DNA of 64,000 nt. Source: Stratiolaelaps scimitus. Taxonomy: Eukaryota; Arthropoda; Arachnida; Mesostigmata; Laelapidae. Both the position numbers and the translations under genes were made by a program. Below, one piece after another: positions 27,160-37,524 of the stretch. Where the stretch lies: the NCBI GenBank assembly GCA_019614645.1, contig JABWDB010000018.1, forward strand, positions 4,922,501-4,986,500, in the 5' to 3' direction. The notes beneath the pieces are model-generated. The model was not told the DNA's origin. It did not search any database and saw only the letters and a list, made by a program, of their open reading frames with translations. The first letter of the stretch is position 1, and each line of letters starts with the position of its first letter.

Positions 27160-28244
27160 CGTCTAATAATAAGCCCCATATAATCGTTGTTATAAAAGTA
27201 GCTGCTCCGAGAACGCGATGTCTACGAGTCGCGCTGCTGAGAGGCAAGTCACGAAAGTTGATGCTGTATTGATGTTCGTACAAAGGGTGACACTAACTGA
27301 ATAAACGATGTACAATGTAATTTCTTCTTCTTCCGGCCCTCGTTGCTGCTGTTGTGTTCGGTTGTTCCTAGATGATTGTACCTTCGTAGATAGCATGAAC
27401 AAAAAAAGAGGACAAAAAATCTATAAAGGTAGTAAGCCGCCTGCTCAAGGCTGACTCAGGCTGAGGCAGTCGCTGCGGCCTTGATTCATCTCCCCGTGAG
27501 GGATCCACTTCATTTCTTCGATCTTTCTTTTCTTGTTTTTCTTTCGGTTTTTTTTTGTTATTGTCTATTCTTGTGTTTTGTTGTTGTTGTTGTTGTTGTT
27601 GTTATTATTGTTGTTGTTATGATTATTATTATTGTTGTTATCGTCATCGTCAGTATGTTAATTAATGTAACCTGTCACGCGCTCTCTCTGTTTGTCTTAC
27701 GCATACATCAGATCCACTTACACTCACACACGGTCACTCCTATGTCAATGTATCTGCACAGCTGACAGCGGTTATAATAATGTTTGTTGTTGTTTTGTTG
27801 TTGTTGTTGTTATTGTGGTTATTATTATCATTATTATTATTATACAGCAATAATAATCATCAGCACAGTCGTCAATCGTGAATGTCATGATTCAATGAGA
27901 TGAGAGATTTTTTTTGTCTGCGCTTGCGTGCGGCTTCGAGCGAATTGGCGCGGAGGCGCCTTCTCGCGATATTCGACACTCCTCTCCGTCCTTTCCACCA
28001 CTTCAACAATATCATCATTTTATCAGCAATATCATTATCATCATCATCATCGTCGTCATTATTATTATTATTGTTGTTGTTGTTTCGAACATATATATAT
28101 ATATATAATTAATCACCCATACGCTTCTCACGCGCGCTTGTCGTAATGGCCAGCAGAAGCACGTTATCCTCGTCATCTATATTTTGTCGGTGTCATCATT
28201 CATTGGACATCATCATCATTGTGGTCGTTCGCCAACACCTCGCT

Positions 28245-28279
<35 letters not shown>

Positions 28280-28339
28280 CGTCAGTCGTCACTTTTTACG
28301 GATAAAAGTAGCTATACTGCATCAATATTACACAAATCC

Positions 28340-29000
28340 ACAGCGCTCTTCCTGACATCCTCCCTCGCGAGTCCCGACCCTCGACCTTCCCAGCGCCGCC
28401 GGCCTCGCCGTACCGAATCGGCAATCTCCTCCTCTGGCAAACCCTGTCGTTGCGGCGACGCGTGCCCTCGTCGGCCGGGTCGCTCGCCGCTTTCCATCCG
28501 ATCTTAGCAATGCTCGCGGCAGAGAGAGACCCAGCGATGTGAAGGGGGGGGGGGGGGTATGATCGAGGTGGTCGTGATCGTGAAAGCTCGTCGCTTCAGC
28601 GTGAGTTCTGAGCCGCGCATCGAAGTGCGAGCACCGAGCGAACTCTGCCGATGGGAACGCTGAGAACGTCGCCCACCTTGTGTCTCTCGTCTCCTTTTCT
28701 GCGAACGACGACGTATCCAACGGTGGTGTGTGCGAGGCCGGACGAGCAGGCCAGCAAGCGAAACACGACGAAAGATGTGCAGAGAGAGAGAGAGAGAGGG
28801 AGGGAGAGAGAGCGAATGGTAGAATGCCTCCTCTTTCCTTTTGGGCTCCACCGGCTTAGACGTCGACGTCGATGGTACTACGGTGAACCGGTGGTAGCTG
28901 CTGGACCGAAGCGCGCCGGGGAGGGTCGATTGACGTCAGGTCAGTTTGACTTCCGGCCACCAGTATGCTTATTCGGGTATCGGAATCGACTTCGTCGATT
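28340..29000. other. CpG- and GC-rich island-like stretch
   Basis: Compared with the AT-rich surroundings this stretch is GC-rich with many CG dinucleotides, and open frames exist on both strands (for example minus 28720-28328 and plus 28651-29187). The frames are Arg/Ser/Pro-biased and not recognisable. It holds a G14 run (28544-28557) and a GA tract (28781-28812). Confidence 0.5.
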
Positions 29001-29457
29001 ATATTGGGCACCGCTATATGCAATAATGATGATAAGGATTATAGGAATAATAATAATAATAATAAGAATAATCAGAGTAGCAATAGCAATAATGGTACCG
29101 ATAGATGGAAGCCGTCCCGGATGCCGTCTCTGCGTCGCTGTGAGCACTTCGGTATCTTCTCTGCTCTCGTCGAATAGAACTGCTTGATGGTTCGCGAAGC
29201 ATGTCCCATCTGTATCAGGTCATTAAAGCAGGTAGTCGGTTCCTCGAGGACGTCGCGATGCCTCTTACTATTTGTCGAAACGCACCTGGTACCACTCTTA
29301 CACATATCTCGCTAGATCTGCCAGCAGGCATCTGCTCATTCAACCTCCCCTCCGTCTACAACTCTTTCCCTCGTTGAGTGGTGGGCCACCACCTCGCTGG
29401 GGCGGGCCACTCCCCCGGGCCGCCATTCCGGCCGTCGGTTGACATCGTATTCACGAG

Positions 29458-29492
29458 TATATAACACACTGTACAAGGCGGCCTTCAGTGAC
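29458..29492 (+). promoter_or_regulatory. Possible core promoter: TATA box plus initiator
   Basis: TATATAA at 29458-29464 is followed by an arthropod-style initiator TCAGTG with its A at 29487, a spacing of about 29 nt. It stands at the end of a CpG-rich stretch. No DPE was seen at +28. No recognisable coding sequence follows, so the site may be fortuitous in this AT-repeat-rich DNA. Confidence 0.25.
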
Positions 29493-30827
29493 CTTCAGCG
29501 CCACCTTCTTCAACACCGTATTCCTCTCTCGTGTCAGCACAAAGAGGAGGCGCAATGCCAACAAGTATGTAAACATCTCGATGCAGATACACGTGTGGTT
29601 CGTTCACCTGTCGATTTGTCTTCTTGCTCGTTTGCTTGTGAGTGTCTGTACGTGGACGTGTCATGTATATTAACATGTATATTCACTGATTGATGCGGTC
29701 GGCGAACGCTGACGTCCGCCTGTATCGAGTATTGCATGTGTGGCTTGAATTCAGCTGTCTCCGTCCGTGTATGTGTTTCTATATCGAATTATCAGCTGTG
29801 TGAATGAACCAATGAATCACTGAATGATGTTCAAATGTTCGGAGATGGGGGCGGCATCGAATTTGACCGATTCGTATTCGTGTGTTGTTTTTTTTCTTGT
29901 TTGTACAACGTGTCAAAACGGCAAAGCGCACTCAACGAGCACAGCCTTGTGAGCGAATCTGAAAGACGGATACCAGTCACCGCGCAAGGGTGTATACGTA
30001 TACTATACGTGCGGCTTGTGGTAGCGCACAGGCAAATCGAAGCAAAATCATTCCGAAAATATATTCACAACATGGACGAGAATAACGGAGGTTCGCGAAA
30101 AATAACGAGAACAGAAGGTCATCATAACAATAATACAATTCTTGTTGAGATTATGCGTTTTTTTTTTGTTTGTTGACATTCCAGATGAATTCATTAGTAT
30201 TGAATTAATTTATATGTACGATCGAAACACATGTTGTTATTGTTGCTTGCTTGCTTCGGCTGCGGACTCCGGTAACGTTATCGAAAAGCGGCCACGCTGC
30301 CAGAAGCGGCTCGAGATGAATGCATTTTGAACAATGAACCTTGTCGTATTGCCAAACGGTGTCGCTATCTTTTACCAATAGTGTATTAGTAGTTGTAGTA
30401 ATCCTCGAAAGAAGTAGTGTAGTCTAGATGTATCCACAATTTTCATTTATGGGAACGATCGCTACAAATCACGATCGTCCGGTATCCGCCTCTTGCCGCT
30501 TAAACCTTGATTCTTGCCTTGGCGGTGTTGCTTGTCGGTTCGCTGTGCCGCGACGCGAATGTCCTTCATATTATATATATATCGTTGTTTTGTTGTTGTT
30601 ATTGTTGGTGTTGTTTTGTTGTTGTTGGTCTTGCTTATCTTGTCACAATCTCTCCCACTCTCTCTCTCTCTCTCTACAGCAAAAAAAATTGAGTCTAGCA
30701 ATTTTTTCCGGGGTCCGCGCAACGCTCCCCGTTCCCTTGGCGTTATTTTCGCCACAACGACAAAAGTCCCGTCAGAGCGTGGCTGTCGATTCCTCTCTTT
30801 CTTTCTTTCTTTCCTTAACAATTGTTC

Positions 30828-30858
<31 letters not shown>

Positions 30859-32251
30859 GCACTCGCTATGTTCTCTTGTGTTCACGAACTCTATTGGTGT
30901 TGCTGCTGTTGTTGTTGTTGTTGGCGTTACTATTGTCCTCGTCGTCGACATCGTCTCTCATGTGTGTGTTAAACCCGTGTCTGTTTCAAGTCTATTTATA
31001 TTTTGTGTAATGTGAAATGTGGGCTTCTCGGTCGTCAAAGCCGCCGCCATCATCATCATCGTGGCCGTCGTCTTTCTTCTTTTTCTCCTCATCATCTTTC
31101 CTCTTCTCCTCGTGGTTATCAGGATCAACAACAAAAATTCATCATCGAAGTGTCGTCACTCTGTCGTGTGCTTCTGCACATCTGATGCGATATCTTCATC
31201 TTGTTCATCCTCTTCGCCCTTCTTCTTCTTCTTTGTCATCATCATTCTTCGCGGAGACGGGTTCGGCGAGCGCTTTGAGGCCGGCGCCTGCTGCTGCTGT
31301 TGCTGTGCCGCCGGCGACCTTGCGCCAAATACGAGCTCTCTCTCTCCCTCTCTATCTATCTATCTCTATCTCTCTCTTGATCTCTCTCTGTCGTATCTCT
31401 GTGCTTTCATTACCACCATTTGGCCTATACACTAAGTTCCGTCGGTCAGAGGGGCGCCGTTCGTGAATCAATCAATGGTGGCTCCGGCGTCGACACATGA
31501 ACGTGGGGCACCAGCTGCACTATGTCCGACTCGAATCATTAACTATTAGCATCATCATGATCATCACCTCTCAAATCGTACTCATTCCGATCATCAAATC
31601 ACTACATCAGTATTTCCAGCGCAACGCTGTAGCGTGAAGCGATGTCGTTGTGACGACATCGTCGTTGTCGTTCCTCAGCCCCCTCAGTATCATCGCGTTG
31701 GCGGCGGCGGCGGCGGGGGCGGTGGCTACGGCAGAGTCCTCATCGTTGGCGGCATTGTTGACTTCATTGCATTTGCAGCAGTTTCTCTCTTTCTGCTCGT
31801 TCCTCATCGTCGTCGTCGTCGTCGTCTGCGGGACACCTCATCAGCTCGAATCATCACGAATCACCACAAGCCTCGGTGAAGGCAATCGCGTGTCAGCAAA
31901 ACGGCGTCGGCGGCGGCGGTAGCGCCAGTTTGTTTCGGATAGACACAGCATCAGCGTTGGGAAATTTCTCGCCGTCATCAAGCGACAGTCGTACAATACT
32001 CAATACGAGGGGTGAAGCTCTCGTTGTCTGTTTCGCCATCTCCGTCCCCGCTCTGGCTGGGTGGAATTGGTGAAGAGCTGGCCCGGCTGGATTCAATGGA
32101 TCGATCGACTGACCTTCGACAGGTCGGCGGTCGACGGCGGCTCGACTCGATATGAATATTAATAGTAGGCGTAGGGTTGTGTAGTTGTTGTAGTAGTGAT
32201 TGCTGGTTCTGGTTGTAGTTTGGAGATGACTTAGTTTTAGGTGGGTGACTG
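29493..32251. other. Non-coding region 3' of ELL, with the ELL 3' UTR in its right end
   Basis: CT tracts at 30657-30675, 30827-30858 and 31341-31390, GTT at 30584-30628 and 30906-30922, CGT at 31808-31832. The minus-strand sequence just left of 32252 should be the ELL 3' UTR; its end is not defined. Serine-rich open frames at 31017-31466 reflect TCATC/TCTTC repeats. Confidence 0.6.
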
Positions 32252-32398
32252 CTACGAGTGTACGCGGTCGAAGTCGGCCACGAGCTGCTTGATATGGCCA
32301 AGCTTGTCGTGAAGGTACTGGAAGTTTTTTCTGGCATTTTGGTATTCTTGGTCGTTTTTACTTTTGCGGTACTCTGCCATGATTTCGCTTGCGACTCG
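32252..32398 (-). CDS. Ell: ELL last coding exon: end of the occludin/ELL domain and stop
   Basis: This 147-nt exon follows acceptor gaacttcag in phase 0. It encodes RVASEIMAEYRKSKN and YLHDKLGHIKQLVADFD, ending VHS and a TAG stop at 32254-32252. Joined to exon 6, the segment from GSDDF to EYRK has exactly the same spacing as human ELL GSEEY to EYRK, which supports the junction. Human ELL also ends shortly after this helix. No clear AATAAA was recognised on the minus strand just downstream, so the 3' UTR end is not placed. Confidence 0.95.
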   Translation of the reverse strand, partial: RVASEIMAEYRKSKNDQEYQNARKNFQYLHDKLGHIKQLVADFDRVHS

Positions 32399-34842
32399 CT
32401 GAAGTTCATCAGGAACGGGACGAGACACATAGCACAGAGGACGGAAGAGGAGAAACATCAATATTTAGCTGAACGTTCATTAGTTAATTGATTGATTAAG
32501 GTTCGGCGGGCCACAGGAGTGCATCATTGATAGGAGAGAGAACAACTGCCTGTGACTGAGTTCATGGGGAAATGTGCTTTTTAGGAGATGGTCACATTTT
32601 TTATTGATTTAACTAAAGTGCGCAATTGTGATTACTGAAAAAAATCAAGCGTGACGGAATCACGCGGTGAAATGTTCAGATTAGCGACTCGGATCTACTA
32701 GGACTGATCTGTAGGTCGTTAGCGTTGCTGCCGTTACGTAGGTCACTCTTTGACGAGTTGGTTTATGCCATCCTGATTCGCCACCGTGCCTCTGCCTGCC
32801 AGCATAGTCGGAGAACCATAGGTTTCTATGCATACCGCAAACACAAGTACAGGGGACGTACGAATTGAAATAATGATGTCTGATGAGAAGACTCCCTGAA
32901 GAGAACAACTGGCACTCACTTTGAAATCATCGGATCCGTAGCTGTATTTGCGAAGCGTAGTTTCGAGCACGATGAACTTGCGGGCCACCTGATCCAACAG
33001 CTGGTGGAGTTGTCGGTATCGAGGGTACTCAGCGGCGAAGTCGCTCTTGTAACGGAACCTCTGCTCCGGGTTCGTGATCTCAACGTAGCGTGCGACGTAC
33101 TCAGGAACGTCGCCCGAGGGAGAGCTGCCAGTTGATTTGTAATCCTACTTACCCGAAGAGACGACAGTACGAGAAAAACTGCGTTATACCTACTCATATA
33201 CGCTCGCCGAATAGTGGTACTGTAAAATGGTAATTGGCGATTTGCACTTGACCGTATCATGGCCGGCATTCACATTAGCTGGTGAGCAATCGACAAACAA
33301 TTTCCCAATCTTCATCTTCTACAATACAAATGTCTTGCCGTGACAATGGCTGCGCCTGGGGCCACACCCCTCGGTGTTCGAGGGTGTGCGCGTGCACGTG
33401 TATGTGATGAACCTGGGGAATTAATTCTAGATGCATGAACAGTATCGGAGATACTACAACGACAACACCGAGCAACAACAAATCACCGATCGTGCCGTCC
33501 AACAAACCTGCGAGCTGGGCGACACACACTCCGGGCTTGACTGGCAATAGCTGGAGCCCGTCGAGCCCATGGTGACCCAAGGGGCGCTTCTCGAGGACGG
33601 CGGCGGGAGAGGCGATGAGATTGGTGGCGATTTCTTCGATTGGCTCCCGCTGCTCGTGTAGCTGCTGGTAGCCAGCCGCGTCCGCTTTGAGTCAGCTGTC
33701 GCGGCAGAGTCGAACGATCCAGTTGTTGAAGGGGACACCCGCTTTAACGAGTCCCGCTCCCGATCGCGGTCTCGCCGCTCGAATTCTCGGTCTCGATCGC
33801 GGTGGTCCCGACGGTCACGGTCGACCTCTCGATCCCGCTGAGACAGTCCACCGGTGTAGCCGCCGTGCACAGAGCCACCGTGAGGGTGGCTCGGAGTGGT
33901 GGCCTCCTCTGAGTGACTCGATGGCGAGTGGTTTGAATGCACGCCGGAATCGGAGCTCACGACCGATGACGGATTTGAGGGCGTCAACGGTCCCGACAGC
34001 AGCGGGGATACGCGAAGCGTCGATGAGTGCCGGGGCAGACTGTCCTCGCGCTCCATGTTCGAGCGATTTCTGTGAAGCACGCACACACACGCAAATGGTT
34101 AGTTAGCTATCGCGACTTGGGCTGGCCGGGCATACCAGTACTGGGAGAGTACAACAACATGCAGCTGCTGGAGGACGCTCCTCCTAGAAGAAACGTCTCC
34201 TTAACCACGGCACGTTGTTCAGGCTAAAAATAGAGACACATACATGTAACGAAGGTCCCATATATGATGGTGTGCCGTTTCAAAGCGCATGTACAGTATG
34301 GAATAAGAAGAACGTAAGCTGCCGGCACTAAGCTGCCGGCACGTAAGCTGCCGGCACTTTCGTGCCGTCCAAATAGAAAAGCAACGGCCACAGAAAGCTC
34401 GTGGTCAATCCTCGTCATTCGAACGTGCTCATTGTACGTGATGTGAGAAAATACGCACTTTTTCACCGACATCCTTTCCTCAGCGGTGTAGAACGGCCAG
34501 TCATCTTCGTGGACCTCGTGCCACGCCGCGCGAACCAGGTGGAAGGCGCTCTCCTTGAGCGTGGTTATTTGCGATAGCAATGCGGTCATGCCTTTCTTCT
34601 CGGACTCCTTTACTCCTTCCTTTAGTAACCGTGCTAGGATCTCGGGTTTCTTCAGTGGTCTAACAGCCAGCATATGAATGAGACGTTCCCGGTACGACCT
34701 GCAGCAATCAATCGTACGTGACGCACTCGTGATTGTTATTACTGGATATTATTACGATTATTGGACGAGTTTGGTGGGAATCAACGCCTGCGTAAACGCT
34801 ATAAATTATGAAGGACTATTGTTATTCTTATTATTATTATTC

Positions 34843-34906
<64 letters not shown>

Positions 34907-37488
34907 GCCAGCGGAGGCAATAAGAATACCAACAAGAGGAGAGAGAGAGTTTGTGTGCTAAGCGTCGAAAAACGAAGCTTACGTACTACTCATCAATTAA
35001 GATCAATTTCGTCATCGGGTAGCGAATAATTGCGCTAGCTGCTATGCAAAAGTACGATGTCTCGAACGGTAAATAACCGGTATACAAGTGCTACGAGCAA
35101 ATCACAATGTCGTACCTCTTCATGATGTCGTTGTTGAAGCGGTTCGCTTTATTGGCTTGAGCGGGACTATGGTTCTTGCCGCTCATGGAGACGTTACTGA
35201 TGGCCGAGGCAGAAGTGATGCTCGTGGGAGCTGAGCGCTCGGGCGGCGCTTGGCCGCCGGTGATTGGCAAGGTGGGCATTGAGCCTTCGACGAGTCGCTC
35301 AAGTCGTTGTTCGGGCCGCTCGAGTCGCGAAGCGGCACCACCCGGCAGCGAGCTCGAATCAAGCCGATCCGTCTGGCGAGCTGACGACGCGAGACTGTTC
35401 CGGCCTGGCGCCGCACGGAACGGAGGCGATGGCGGGGCCGGCGGAATCACTGAACCAGGGAGCCTTTTTAGTTTGACCTTCCGCCCGACGTTCTTCTCGG
35501 TGATCTTGATGACCTTTGCACAATTCTTTTTGCTCTCCTGCTCGGCGGTGGCCATGCGCTCGCGGGTCTTCTCGTACGACTCCTCGTTGGCATGGATCTG
35601 CATCTTGTGGACGAGAGCGCCAACTTTATCGAGCTCCCCTCTGCCGGGCCCGCCAACGCTGGGCGTCTGCCGGATACAGTCGAACGAGCCCTGCTGTATC
35701 GAGGCATCCTTGTCCAACGATGAGACGTTGAAGCCAAAACTCCGCGTGGAATCCTGCCGCAGATTGGGAATGTGTATCGTCTGTGGCAAAAAAAAAAAAA
35801 CGCAAAAATGGACGACAAGTCACAAGAATGCTTCGATCGTTAGACCTCCTTCGATTCGGTTGTATGATATGCCAGACCCAAGTGTCATCGCCGCAGACGA
35901 AATACGATCTGCAGGCAGCGTTATCAGTGTGAAGTTTCAGAGTTTGCCATCCGTACAAGAAGTCTATAGATAGTATACATTAAATCATAATGATGAATCG
36001 TCACATACAATCATGCCGACAATCACGATAACTTTTTGGCAGACACGTTTCGGACACGTGCTGGAAGTCACCACTGTGACACGCGTCGAAAAGCCCGACC
36101 GGCAACGGACGTTGCCGTTTTAATCACACGTTTAAGTTCAACATTGTACCCTAGCACAGATGCGTGTGGTTTTTTTAAAATATTTTCGCATCTTCCCCAT
36201 GGTCTCTCGCTGTCTCGTGACCCTATTCCCCGCCCCGCCCCAGTTCAACATCTGTTCTCTCTCTCTCTGGGTCTGGGCAACCTCATCCGGCGACTCCACG
36301 AGAGCCTGGTGACACTACCGATACCGTCTCGTGCGATCACTGCGAGCAGCGCGCAGGGCAACGCGGGCCAGGTCATCGATAGATAGTTCCCGGCTGAGCC
36401 GGCTAGCGCCGGTGAAGAGAAGCGACACACACTGAGCGATACGGAGTAAAAATTGTGACAAAAGAGGAGGAATGTCGATGTATCCCTACGTCGGCCGCTG
36501 CTGTTTGAAATTCCCATTGCGGCCTCGCATCGCGGTGTCGCCGTCGCCTGTTGCTAGCTGGCCGCCCTGCTGCCATTGCCTGCTCTGCCGGTCGTTCGCA
36601 ACAGCCTGTGGCTTTCCAACCAAAGTAATGGGTACACGGCAGCAGCAGCAGCTGCTGCAGCAGAAGCAACTGCAGCAAACCCGCGAAACATATCAACAAC
36701 TCAATGTTGTATATATATATATATATATATGTACATATTACGAACCAAAACGCCACCGCTGCTGTAGCTGCCGTCTTTGTTTGTGCACCAGCCAAGCCGC
36801 AAACCCACGGCTGGGTCAACCAGTTCCAGTGATGATGGTACGCAGCGAGCGTTCACAGTCAGCGCAGGCCACCAAGGCAACGAACGACTAACCCGACAAA
36901 CAAACAAGACAACAGATAGACAACCGCCGCCGCCGCCCAGCATAGCACCGCATCACTCTGTGCGTGTGTGTGTGCGTCTTTGGAGGGCGGAAGTTGCTAA
37001 ATGTTGCTGCGGTGGGCCCAAGCGTGGCGGTGACAGCGTGGCGAGATTGCACGAGGCAAAATTCACGGGGGAAACTACTGTGGTTGTTGATGCTGTTTGT
37101 GCTTACGGAGCTAAGGCTACGGCGGTGACAATGAATAGATTCGATGCAGGAGAACTTCCTTTGCAGTGAGAGGGATGGTCTCGTGCGCGGTGAATGACGA
37201 CGCGATTAAAACTATTGGAAAACTATTGGAGTTCGTCCGTCGATATGAAGGTCGATATGAAGGTCCTGTGCTTATGATATAAGCACAGCACACGTGTGTA
37301 TACGTGTAAGGCGTAGGTGTACATCTGAATGTGCTGCTACGAGATATACAGAAAGCGGTTCGGGCAATCTCGACTCTCGTTAACCCGAAGGGTACCGGAG
37401 TATACTGTACGCTTTCATTCGATGAGGCCAGTGCTGTCTAGCCAACCGTACCGTATAAATTTTTAGAATTCACACACCCTCTTTTTCT

Positions 37489-37524
<36 letters not shown>

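Larger units (their letters stand above)
15721..28339. other. Non-coding, repeat-rich region
   Basis: No gene recognised. Contains (AT)n at 16151-16170, 17923-17942, 18187-18206, 20053-20079, 20679-20706, 23594-23616 and 27129-27156. Also CTG/GTT tracts at 17275-17297, 21599-21655, 21865-21898, 26120-26166, 26317-26370 and 27578-27640, GT at 16553-16571 and 19924-19949, and CT at 28247-28276. A G-quadruplex candidate lies at 23134-23162. Confidence 0.7.

Noticed and set aside
33145..33507. Possible extra ELL exon in the intron before exon 6 (acceptor near 33277)
   Set aside because: No donor gave a matching phase, while the direct exon 5 to exon 6 join is in phase and continuous.
35820..35958. 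Minus-strand frame with KLHTDNAA, superficially like the ELL start motif KLTDSA
   Set aside because: It has an extra residue within the motif, no usable donor before exon 3, and a better-supported exon 2 exists at 49.8 kb.
35176..35973. 265-codon plus-strand open frame
   Set aside because: It is antisense to ELL exon 3 and arises from its GC-rich codon use. It has no recognisable domain.
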